Source: Tubulanus polymorphus (Eukaryota; Nemertea; Palaeonemertea; Tubulaniformes; Tubulanidae). Taken from it: 64,000 nucleotides of DNA. Each line of letters begins with the position of its first letter. The first letter of the stretch is position 1. Positions 12,117 through 22,727 of the stretch are shown here, one piece after another. The notes below the pieces were generated by a model. The model was given only the letters and a program-made list of their open reading frames with translations, was not told the origin of the DNA and did no database searches. Where the stretch lies: assembly GCF_964204645.1 (NCBI RefSeq), contig NC_134029.1:10096850-10160849 (forward strand), given 5' to 3'. The translations under genes and the position numbers were made by a program.

Positions 12117-14869
12117 TTAGACCTCGATAACAAAGTTTTCTTCGCTTTCTATGGATGAATTGCAGAGATTTGCCGATTCGGGTAACGGAATTGAAGCCGA
12201 TGAATTAATGACTTTGACTTTGGCTCGTTTAACTACATCGTCCAAATGCTCGGGTAACGGCAGCCCGTAGGTTTCCGGTAGCAGGGCATACACGGCCACA
12301 GAACTGGTGATAGCTAGAAACCCGTACACGGCGTACGGGGCAGATATATGATACATCTCCTGAAAATGATATACACCAAGTCTTAGAATGACAACAAATA
12401 CAATCACCATACTATGGATAGAGTTTTAAACATGATGGCGTGCTATCACCATATTACTTCTTGTCGTTTATATAAAGTACTTATCAAGTTACGTCTGGCC
12501 TTTCTCACATAGTCAAAACGGATTTTTAGAGGAAATTCGAGGTTTTATTCGTTTTGGCGTTCTGGCACCCTCATTTGCATACACGAATTCTAAGTTATGA
12601 CCCGAATCAGCCAACATACATATATGATCCTGCCAATGGGCCTCGCTCCGACCCAGGGACCGTATTCACAAAGCACCCGTAAGTTACGTGTCAGGTAAGA
12701 TTTACGGGTGAACTTACGGGCGAACTTACGGATTGTCTTCGTGGTATTCACGAAACTACCCGTAAGTTCGCACGTAAGTTCACCCGTAAATCTCGCATCG
12801 GCACTTAAATAACAAAGCGCATATTATCCTTCGAACCATCATTGACGAAGTCCCGTCCAGACGCCGGACTTAGGAAAATTTGAGGATCAAAAGATCCACT
12901 CATTGGTAACATTCGTTCGAAGTGGATTGTAGTAACTGGTGTTTTAAAGGCCCGTCCACCTAACCCTTTTACCCCTTCAATCTTCAAATCAGTTATGACT
13001 ATTATTTTCTATCATTTTTCATGCATAAACAATTTTCCAACGAGGCACGTGTGTTTGAATTATATTGCGACGACTACATGACTCCAACATGAATCCAAAT
13101 TTGAAATCAATGGTTATTTGATTGAATTCCTACAGCAGATTTTCATGCAGAAATATTCACGAAATTCTCGTCCCAGTAAAAGATATATGTAAAAATTTAC
13201 CGCATAGTTACACATTTCAAACTGTGCAAATATGTCATAAAGAAAATCTCTTTGTTTCGGCGAGACTGGTAAAAATGCAGTAATAGTGGATGGAAGTGTA
13301 AATACTGCAAATGCGAATGAAACTGTTAGAAGCATTATTGTTGTACGTCTTGATTTTGTAGTTTTCTGATCAGATGAAACCAGTTTTGACCTTCTGAATA
13401 ACTGAATTATTATTATAGAATTTGATAAAATGATAAAAATTAGTGGTAAAAGATAAATGTGGATCACAATGATGGAGAAAAATTTTCTTTGGTCAGATAA
13501 TTCATGATAACATCCAAAATACTGGTCGGTAAAATGTATCGACAAAGTTGGTAGAAGATATAGAACCAGTAAATTGACTGCAGCAATTATCAATGTAGCA
13601 AATCTAGCGAATCTCGGTGTACATATCAAACGAGATGTTAATGGGAAGAACACAACTGCCGCACGCTCTAGAGATATGGCTACTATTAACCACGAACTAT
13701 TGAAGGCTGCTAATGTCATTGAAAATTCATAGATTTGACAACTGATTAGTGAATTCATGATGAATATTGGACCATCTTTAACATAAAAGAGAAGAAACTG
13801 TAAAACAGGCATCAGCGTAAAATTGATATAGTACATGGAATCACTGAGAGACAAAATGATAAGATAGCTAGCGTAAGATAAACTGCGGAATCTGCGACTT
13901 ATCATAATAAGGAAAGTAGCTAAATTCCCGAAGACTCCAAACAGAAACCAGATTGGCAGAACGACCAGTGACACGATACGGTAGATTCCAGACTTGTTCA
14001 CTACAGACATGATAATGATGTAACTGTTGTAAGTTCGACCGATTTGAATCTGAGTAGAATTCATGATTCATGAGCGAACTGACTAACTGGGAGTGAAGCG
14101 ACTGTATAAGAGTGCACTGACTGTATGAGTGTAGTGACTGTATAAGTGTGCACCGACTATCTGAGTGGTAGTGACTGTGTGAAAGTGTACTGGACCTGAC
14201 CGTGTCTCCTCGTGTATTGGAAAATTAAGATAAATTGTTAACAGTGAATGGAAAATCAATTCTAAGAAAATCTAACACAATTTACTCTGATTTTGTGAAA
14301 GTTTGTTATTGTGTAAAATATAAGTGTAACAGATTAAATATAGATAAATGCTATACAAGAATTCCTTGTTGCTTGTGAAATATAGTAAAATATCTGAATA
14401 GATATCTGAATAGATTGGAAAATGAGACGAGAAGATACACAATATCCGTGTATGATGATAACGAGAGAAATCCCACAATAATGAAGCCAAAAATAAAAAA
14501 TTCTATGGGAGCGTCCAAAAATTACGTACCTCTAATTGGGGTAGGGGGGTTACTGAATTTTGGTACAAAGTGGTAGGTGGGGGAGGGGGTCAGCAAAAAA
14601 GGTACGTACTTTGAGGGAGGGGGTATTCATCAATCTTGGTACGTACTTTATGGACCCAAACTCAAATGAAAATAGCCAATACTGGTGTTTTATCGGCTTT
14701 TAGTGACTTGTTCAAGTGACTATCTATTACAATTACAAATAGAATTTATAACAAATAAGTCGATTGATGATGAGGGACCTGAACAGAGCCTTAAAGGCTG
14801 TACAATCACTAGGACGTTCAAGCCTCCTAGAGAGAAAAATAGAAGATTAATGGTAATGAAAATAGTAGT

Positions 14870-14909
<40 letters not shown>

Positions 14910-17900
14910 GTTATAATAATAATAATAGTTATAATAATAGTTATAATAATAATAGTTATAATAATAATAATAATAATAATAGTTGTAATAGTAATAGTTA
15001 TAATAATAATAATAGTAGTGATAGTGATAGTGATAGTGATAGTGATAGTAATAATAGATAAAAATAATAAAAAATTTTTCAGCCAGTGAATTTGGTACAA
15101 AGGTGGTACAAGGGGGAGGGGTCAGAAAAACGGGAGATTTTGAGGTACGTAATTTCTGGACGCTCCCTATATCAAAATGATTATATTTAAGGGCAAATTT
15201 CGGCTAAATTTTCGTAGTGAAGTATAAAATATAGCGGCAAAGCAGCGATAACGGGTTTCTGCCTTGCTGCCTTGCTGGGTTAAATGTCGTGCTAGGAAGC
15301 TTAAAAAAATTCACTGAAATTAATTCATAAAGTACCGCTTTTTTAAGGAGCACCACCTAGGGGTCAGCACATATCATATCGTTGACCCACTTGGCTACTA
15401 TGTGCAAAGTACTAATGTACCATGTTTAGGGAAAATAATTTGAGAATAACGAAGATTCGGTGTTTTTACCATTCCATAGTGGCAGTTGTAGGAACTAATT
15501 TAGAGCATACTTTATGTTATGTACTCACACGAGGTTTTGTGAAATCTATAATAAAATGGCTGAAGTACACTCGAAAAACGGATGATCGAATGAGTTTTCA
15601 AAATTTACGCCCCTAGTGGTTAGAATAGGAACTATTAATGTGAGGGGTTTGTTGTATTTCACATCCAGGTACATGTGTTTTTTCACTGTTTTTTTCTGCA
15701 CAGCCTCGTTCGTATTCTTGATCTTGTCTGGATAATGTGTCGACCAACGAATGCGTGTTTACTGACGTAGCCCCACTATGCTATGAAATTGAAGGGAATT
15801 TAGAATCCTGTTCAACGGTCAACACGCTTTTATAAAAGGAAGATCTACAAACAGTCAATAGGGCTAACTTGAAACCATGGATGATTGGACGATTGGCGAT
15901 TACTAAACAAGCTATTAGGAAATAGTAGCAATGATGATGGGTCGCTTAAATGGCTCAGCATTTTTCTACGAACAAAAAAGGTGACCGAAATCAACGGAAC
16001 TGTGTCATCTTGGAAATAAGATCTAACCAGTGGAGTAACGCAAGGGAGTATCCTAAGTCTCCTTCTCTTCACTGCCAAATGATATACAGAATAATCCAAA
16101 AAGGAAACAAGCTGTGTTCCGTTAATGGTCAGAAACAAGGCATAATATGGATATACGAAGAAAACCGAGGTTCATATTATTTTACCTTCGCGTGAAAAAG
16201 AGTATTTTTTTCGAATGAAGATTACTCCTTACTAACTACAGAACGAAAATTTAGTTCCACGAAAAGATTTTTTCTTTGGAATGAACACTCGATTCGAACG
16301 AAAATCTTATGTCCCGAAAAGAATATTTTGTTCAAATGAAAACAATTCTGTTCGATTGAGCAATATACTTGTCGTACGAAAGAACTTTTTCCCGACAAAA
16401 ACGTTTTGAGCGAAAACAAATTTCGTTCCAACCAATTAAAAAAAAAAGTTTTGTACGAATGGAATCAATTTTGTTTGATCGAGCAAAATATTTTTGGTTC
16501 GAACGAAAAACATTTTGATCTGACAAAAACATTTGTTCGAACGAAAAGATGTTCAAACGAAGAAAGGACCTTTTTCATCTTGGGCTCCGTAGTAACTAAA
16601 ATCATCAGGAATTAATAAGATATCAGTTTCATTAATGATGAAAAAACTCAAATGAAAACTCTGGTTTATAAAGTTACCTGCTCAGAGGATGCTATAACAG
16701 CTTTAAAAAAATCTTCATATGTAGGCCTATGCGCATAGGCCTGACACAAGGCCCTTAGGCCTATTGCTATTCAACCCTCCTACACCTTATTCAACAGGGG
16801 TAGGTCTCGTATACAATTCGTAAAATCAATTTTATTTTTCGGATAATGAAGAAACTAAGCGCATGGCAAAAACTGGCCACCGATTTTTATATCGCTCTCA
16901 TGTCACATTGTTGCAAATTTGAGAAATGATTTTCACATAACTGAAAACTAGAGATTCACACGGTTTGAATGTTGCTGAAACTGTCAAAATCTATCCATGG
17001 ACAGATGAAATGTGATACAACACACATCACGGAAAGTTTTTGAAAAAGAGAAAAAAATGACCCAACAATACGGGACAAAAGTACCCTTACAAAATGGCGG
17101 CTAGCAACTGTAAAATGGTTTATTGTTTCTTCATAACCCATAAATCTTTTGATGCCGGATTTTTTATTCCAAATCTTGTATGAGGTTCAATCCATGTGTC
17201 CGTAAATAATCACATTAATTATACTGTGTTTGTTTGAAAGAGTAAAGCACAGTAGGCCTAAACGCGTACAACCCAATAAACACTTAAAGTGGCCTAGAAA
17301 CGATCTCCTATCACCAGCGGCATCGAAAACACTTACTCCGAATATCAAGAGTGAGTCCAGCTTACGGATAAGAATGTGTTATATACAGGTATTTTGTCGA
17401 TATTCTGTGGATTTGGTAAAGATCGGTATGTACTGTAGGAAAAATAGAATATTGATTAATGGTTGAAGCCCGCGGCCGAATCACTGGTAGTAATAAATTC
17501 ATTTATTTTGATACATTACTCGTCAACATTACAGCTTTTCTCCGCTGGATCTGTTCGGCGTGTTTAGTTTAGGTCTACGACTCGCCGGTACTTTAATAAT
17601 TTATCATAGTAAATATCCGGTACATTTGGTAAAAGAAAATAGAATATTGTTAAACTAACTGTTTGAAGTCCGCGGCAAAATCGCTGGGAGTAATACATTC
17701 ATTTATACTTGATTTGATTCTGGTGGTGAGGAGAAACTCGCAGCGGATCCGCGGAACGACGATGTCAACACACACGTTGATCCATCGATCTTTAAAGCTA
17801 AACAGCGCTAAATATTAAAAATATTTAGAGTAGTTAATATCCTATGGATCGGTAAAGTGTACTGATGAAGAAAATGGGTAATTGTTAAAATCACTGTTTG

Positions 17901-20900
17901 AAGACAGCAGCTGAATGTGAAGTCTTGCGGTAATGAATTTGTTTATTTATACTTGAATTGATAATCGAAGTGACGAGCAGCCTCCAGTGGATTTCGGGAT
18001 GGCGACTCAGAAAAACATGTCGCCTCATTGAGTGGGGCCCAATTTTCGATGTTTACAGCCCGACAGTGTTTTATAACGTCGATTCATCAAAATACCGACG
18101 GAGTATTAGTAGATCGAAGTGAGCTAAAAGATATTATACGGATTGTATCGGAAACAGCGATAAGGTAAAAAAGCCTACGTACTTTCGACGAAAATAGTGT
18201 GGAAAAGGGAAAAAAGAAATATAACTGCAAAGCAGCAATAACGGGTATCTGCCTTGCTGGATAGAATGGCGTACAGGGGTGCGTACAAAAATTTCACCGA
18301 AACCATTTCGTAACGTTTTTTATGGAGCGCCACCTAGGGGTCAGCTCATAACACGGATATGATAAAAAAATAATGATAAACTGATAAAAAATGTTTATTT
18401 GCGACATGTGTGTAAATATCAAACACTAGTTACGTATGTTGCCTAATAAACGGGACAGTCACTCAGTACTTAATAGAAAAATAATTTTCATTTCGTTACA
18501 GAAATTCAGAGTGGGAAAAACCTTGAAAAACTCATTTCAGCATCGGTTTTTTAGTGTGATTCAGCCCTTTTATAATAGAAATCACAAAAGCTGGTATAGA
18601 ATCACACATATATATGCATATGTGCCGTAATGTATAACCGCATACGCATATGTATAACCGGCTTGATTAGTCCATACAACTACCAGCAGGGGACTGTGGA
18701 AGCACCGTTTCTTCGTTATGATCAAAGCTATTATGACTTAACTTGGAACGTACCCTAGTACTTAGCAGCAAGGCAGAAAGCCCGTTATCGTTGCTTTGCT
18801 GCTATATTTAGGTTTTTTTTAAACCATATTGTAATTCTGTAGATTATCAATAATACATCAATAATACATAACAATAATAGTAATCATTTTAATGGATCAG
18901 CACCATAGAATTGGGCCTAAATCTGTTCTAATTTATAAACTCACCAATAAAGCTGCCTGAGGTGCAATGATTCCTGCAATTCTGGCGGCCACGTTTCCTG
19001 CCCCGGTTGATATATTTCTACAAACGATACCTCATATCATTAATGAATTGTTATTGCATCACAAATGAAAAACCTTAGACCCATATTTTATTCAGGATGT
19101 GGATTGAATTAGTTTTTTATGATTACCGGATCACGGTTGGGTACAGTTCCGTGGCAAACAGCAACGACGCAGCCCATGCACCAGACATGATGATTGAAGA
19201 TGTTATCGCCAGAACTGTTTGTGGTATTCTATTCTCTGCCACTTTGAGTATATCAAGGATGAGTACTGTCGCCATGCACAAACCAGTGATTCCCATGAAT
19301 AATGGATAGGTTTTTCGTCGCCCGATCCTAGATATGAATCAAGATATGGGGGTAACTTAAAATATGTAGTGCCACAGTGGGTTTGGTGCCACTGATTTGT
19401 CATGAATCCAAAAAGCGTAACCAAGATGTATATTTATGTTCGTAACTTCATAGAGGGAATGCGGCTTATAAATATAAATACCAGTTTGGGACATAGATGC
19501 AGATGATCCATTGGATGAACACGGTAGCGCACATACTTATTCCTAGATTAAGGTAGATATTTCCAGTCAATGTACTCATCTGACCCGCTATACCGTACGA
19601 TATAAACGCACAAGAAAACCTAAAATTATGATAAGTGATGAGTGATGATAAACTTCATTGTAGTGCCACGCATAAAGATTGCTTGTTTTTCATCAGTTTA
19701 ATTTTCCACGCGCATCAAAAAAAAAAACGTTTTCAGTAAAAATAGAAATAAATACGCATTCCGGATGCAGAAACCTGTTTTCGTTTCTTTTTTAAACAAA
19801 GTAAAACACTCCCACATCCCTGAACACACTTTTCTATGTTTTTCTTCACGGTCGCTACCCAATTGTTACTATGACAGGTAAGTATTTCGGTAACGAAGTG
19901 CTTCCCATCCTGATTCAAAGTCGTTAACGCCGCGATTTCCGAAACCGCCCTCGTCACTTGGAATAAGGCCTTTTATTTCTGTCTTTTTTTAAAGTGAGGA
20001 AAAAATGAACGCCTACCGCCGCACTCGTCAATTTTCCAAAAAGGGCTGACGAGAAATGATTTCTTTGCATGGCCTAGTATGCGCTCAACAATCGTGCATG
20101 AATGTTAGAAAAGTGCCGGGGAGTTCCTCGGAGTTAAAAAAGAACACTCTATATCCTTCGTAGGAAATCGACTCGTATGAATCTTTTAACTTACCAAGCA
20201 TACATTACACATAGACTCATGACCGCAATGCGTCTAGATCTAAATAGATCGAGACATGTATATCTACATGGTGTCTTTTCGTTTCCCCTTAACCTTACGA
20301 AATTGCTTAGATGGGGAACCGATCGCCTGTTCATTGTCGCCATTCGTTTTATCCAAAATTCGGCTTGATCATAGCGTTTCTTTTGAATTAGCCAACGAGC
20401 GCTCTCCGGAAGAAAACTGTTATGAAATAAATCGATGAAAATGATCAGATAGGATGATGGCAATCCAGACATAACCAAATAACATACAATACGTACAATA
20501 CAGCGACGATAAAAGCAGGCATCGTCCAAACACTTATAACTATGCTAACATAGCGCCACTCCCTCAGAAGATATGCCGACGTTATCATAATTGCTGGACC
20601 GAAATGCCATCCGATCCGATAGGCGGCCAATGAACGCCATTTTGGTCCCAGGAATTCGGATATTACAACGGTTGATACTGAGATTAATCCACCTGCCAAT
20701 TAAAGATGCTCACACTAGAATCAATGCACATGTGACCCTGGATATACCGGAGGCATGCTCCTTTATACATACCAGCAGCGACGCCCGTGAAGAATCTGAG
20801 AATCATATACGCAACCCATACCGAGGCCCAAGACGATGCCAACTGTAGGGTCATTGATACAGCCCATGATGCCATTAAAGCTTTCTTACGGCCGAATAAG

Positions 20901-21526
20901 TCACTAAGGGAACTAAAAACTGTAGCTCCGATTAAATTGCCAACGAAGAAGATGCTCGTCATAGTCGATCCTATGAATTTTCTGTCACATATCAAATCCC
21001 ACTACAAGAAATATATTGAAGAGGATATGGATGTTTGAAATGGGTGAGTAACTTCTTTTCCTACGTATCGATGGATGATTTAACTTACTTCAGTTATGGT
21101 GCTTGTATATTCCTGGCTGTAGGAGAAGTTTTGACACGGAAGCCCAGACACATCACAATAGCCTTTCACCAGATCTGTAGAGGACGAAACGTTCACACCA
21201 GAACCCGGACAGAACCAACCTGGATTAGCTATGTCCAATACGAAATACAAGATGATAGTCGCGCCGTTGGCTTCTATAAGCACGTACATAACGTACATAA
21301 ATACCTGAAACAGCCCAACCTCGCCGATAATTTTGAATAAGTCGTCGAACATCGGTAGCGTTTCATCCGTGTTGCCTTCATCATTCAGCGAATGCTCTTC
21401 TGTTGACACGTTTTCTTTAGCCATAACCGATATTTGAATATTTGTGACGCTCGGAGCGATAGGCAGGCACGTAGTGTAGTTTTCAGTTAAGCTCACGTAA
21501 CCAGCCGTTCGCGCAAGATTAGCCAT
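12117..21526 (-). CDS. SLC22 organic cation/anion transporter-like protein (complete)
   Basis: Full-length SLC22 transporter of 579 residues in eight exons, read downwards: 21526-21089, 21001-20773, 20692-20497, 20416-20195, 19619-19482, 19327-19127, 19017-18945, 12359-12117. The phases fit and the sum is 580 codons. Residues 1-75 are cytosolic with FDDLFKIIGEVG; segment 1 is about 76-98. A large extracellular loop follows with cysteines at 106, 124 and 131 and N-glycosylation sites. WDLICD, SDLFGRKK, LPESARWL, GRRKTYPL, ATELYPTVIRN and LPETYGLPLPE then mark the usual family landmarks. The ATG at 21524-21526 is chosen because its frame gives the standard SLC22 N terminus. The last intron (12360-18944) is 6.6 kb and houses a GPCR gene on the same strand. 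Substrate unknown. Confidence 0.94.
12698..12793. repeat. Inverted repeat built of CCGTAAGTT modules
   Basis: Arms 12698-12731 and 12760-12793 are complementary over about 34 bases with one mismatch and a 28-base loop. Flanking sequence from about 12655 (GACCGTATTCACAAAGCA) carries another CCCGTAAGTT copy, so a small foldback MITE is likely. It lies inside the last intron of the minus-strand SLC22 gene. Confidence 0.6.
13114..14064 (-). CDS. Class A (rhodopsin-type) G-protein-coupled receptor, intronless
   Basis: Single open frame of 316 residues with seven hydrophobic segments. Visible hallmarks: GN at 46-47 in segment 1; D75 in segment 2 (LSLSD); C109 and C185 as the likely disulphide pair between segment 3 and the second extracellular loop; ERA at 133-135 in place of DRY; NFYIY at 290-294 in place of NPxxY; and a helix-8-like GREFREYF. 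N-glycosylation sites occur at residues 2 and 23. Segment 6 has FTLP where most receptors have CWxP. These variants fit invertebrate peptide-receptor-like orphan GPCRs; the ligand cannot be assigned. The gene sits wholly inside the last intron of the SLC22 gene, same strand, 755 bp upstream of its final exon. The first ATG was used; residue 19 is an alternative start. Confidence 0.9.
   Translation of the reverse strand: MNSTQIQIGRTYNSYIIIMSVVNKSGIYRIVSLVVLPIWFLFGVFGNLATFLIMISRRFRSLSYASYLIILSLSDSMYYINFTLMPVLQFLLFYVKDGPIFIMNSLISCQIYEFSMTLAAFNSSWLIVAISLERAAVVFFPLTSRLICTPRFARFATLIIAAVNLLVLYLLPTLSIHFTDQYFGCYHELSDQRKFFSIIVIHIYLLPLIFIILSNSIIIIQLFRRSKLVSSDQKTTKSRRTTIMLLTVSFAFAVFTLPSTITAFLPVSPKQRDFLYDIFAQFEMCNYAVNFYIYLLLGREFREYFCMKICCRNSIK
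14081..14195. repeat. Degenerate short tandem repeat upstream of the GPCR start
   Basis: Repeated variants of GTGACTGTATAAGTGTGCA, unit about 15-25 bases, directly next to the GPCR start codon in what would be its 5' leader or promoter. Confidence 0.55.
14507..15167. mobile_element. Non-autonomous DNA transposon with GGGAGCGTCCA termini
   Basis: Left end GGGAGCGTCCA followed by ATTACGTACCTC and right end GAGGTACGTAATT followed by TGGACGCTCCC form terminal inverted repeats of about 26 bp with two mismatches. TAT flanks both ends (14504-14506 and 15168-15170), suggesting a 3-bp target duplication as in PIF/Harbinger-type elements, though the superfamily is inferred. G-rich subterminal motifs (GGTACAAAG, GGGGGAGGGGTCAG) recur at both ends. 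The middle is a simple repeat, and there is no transposase. Confidence 0.8.
14866..15058. repeat. (TAA/TAG)n-type microsatellite inside the 14507-15167 element
   Basis: Long AT-rich trinucleotide run with regular AGT interruptions. It creates spurious isoleucine/valine-only open frames on both strands. Confidence 0.95.
15227..15370 (+). repeat. Repeat block, first copy (direct repeat of 18217-18350)
   Basis: Begins AAATATAGCGGCAAAGCAGC, continues ATAACGGGTTTCTGCCTTGC and ends near CACCTAGGGGTCAGC. The same landmarks, in the same order, recur at 18217-18350, and the first about 40 bases recur inverted at 18770-18809. Confidence 0.75.
15940..16082 (+). pseudogene. Decayed non-LTR retrotransposon reverse-transcriptase fragment
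   Basis: One frame reads LKWLSIFLRTKKV, then INGTVSSWK, stop, DLTSGVTQGSILSLLLF. The second part matches the highly conserved SGVPQGSVLGPLLF region of LINE-type reverse transcriptases. It carries an in-frame stop and another directly after the motif, and the rest of the domain is missing, so it is dead. It lies in the SLC22 last intron. Confidence 0.65.
16200..16565. repeat. Degenerate tandem array of TTCGAACGAAAA-like units
   Basis: About fifteen loosely spaced variants of TTCGAACGAAAA / CGAAAAxATTTTG, spaced roughly 20-30 bases. Open frames on both strands here are only the translation of this low-complexity pattern. Confidence 0.65.
16723..16742. repeat. 20-bp perfect palindrome containing two AGGCCTA motifs
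   Basis: AGGCCTATGCGCATAGGCCT equals its own reverse complement. Another TAGGCCTA begins at 16756. Confidence 0.8.
17400..18010 (+). repeat. Three diverged tandem units of about 200-235 bp
   Basis: Three successive blocks share the order: GGTAAAG-like start, AGAATATTG, TTTGAAG with a GC-rich CGCGGC, TAATAxATTCATTTAT, then a GxGGATxxG motif. The TTGAAG anchors fall near 17462, 17663 and 17899. No reading frame is shared. Old satellite-like duplication within the SLC22 intron. Confidence 0.6.
18217..18809. mobile_element. Inverted-repeat element with AAATATA...GCAAAGCAGC ends
   Basis: The left end (18217-18260) and the right end read in reverse (18809-18770) share AAATATA, GCAAAGCA, GATAACGGG (AATAACGGG at left) and TCTGCCTTGCTG in order, with small indels. 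About 593 bp with no transposase seen. Target duplication not clear. The left 134 bp also matches the block at 15227-15370. Confidence 0.6.
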
Positions 21527-22111
21527 GCTTCAACAGTAATAGACATGTGAAAGGTAAACAATGCTTAAAATCCCTCTAGGTAAAAATCCTATTCCCTGGT
21601 TGTGTTCAAGTCGGCAGGTTGTCACAGTTATTCTGTTGTTGGATTACGTACTGTGACAAAAAAAAAAATTTATACTTACTGAGACATTAGTCGAACGATC
21701 ATTTTAATTTTTCAAATTTCCAAGTTCCATAGTTAATATTCAAAGAGCGCCCTTTACCGAATGAAGACATTCATTTTCTCTGAGTCGACAATTTCATTGA
21801 TATTATCATTAACTGGCAACTGCAAATTAGCCAGGAGTTTAATTCAAGCAACTGTCACAACGCCGAATCGAAGAACACCGGTGTTGTAACGGTAATATTA
21901 TCAATACATTCCAAACTAGTTGTTTTATGCATAACTACTCCCATAATGATATTCAACGGAGTTTTGAAAATCATTTTCCTCTAAGAAATCAACTTCACAG
22001 CTGTTTAACCAGAAACCGCAATGACCTTGACGTTCCATATTTCCAGACACAGTTAAAAAGCATTCATTAAAGTTTCTAAGCCCCCAATTTTGGAATAAGT
22101 AAAGTTTATAA

Positions 22112-22415
<304 letters not shown>

Positions 22416-22511
22416 AACGGCAACATTGTTATCTAGAGCGAAAAAATAATTCAAACTAATCAGTACTAATATAGCCCTATATGATTGTATAGAGTTGACA
22501 ATAGCGGCAAT

Positions 22512-22727
22512 TATGGTGGCTGATAAGTGCCAAATCTATTAATCATTACACGACCTCGATTATTGTAAAACGCAAAACGAAACCTACCCCGCAAAATACG
22601 TATTTTAACTCGCAAAAACGAAATATAATAGCGCAAAAACGAAAATATTTGTTTTTTGCTCTATAAGTTTTTCTATAATCGAGGTCGTGTAAAAAATAAT
22701 TGCATTTGGCCCTTATCAGCCACCATA
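22512..22727. mobile_element. 216-bp MITE with TATGGTGGCTGAT termini and 6-bp target duplication
   Basis: Begins TATGGTGGCTGATAAG and ends with its complement CTTATCAGCCACCATA; a second complementary pair lies inside (ACACGACCTCGATTAT / ATAATCGAGGTCGTGT). GGCAAT flanks both sides (22506-22511 and 22728-22733), a 6-bp target-site duplication. No coding capacity. Its ends match the foldback element at 35096-35496. Confidence 0.88.

Noticed and set aside
14685-15100. 126-134 residue Ile/Val/Thr frames
   Set aside because: Translation of the ATA/AGT microsatellite inside a transposon.
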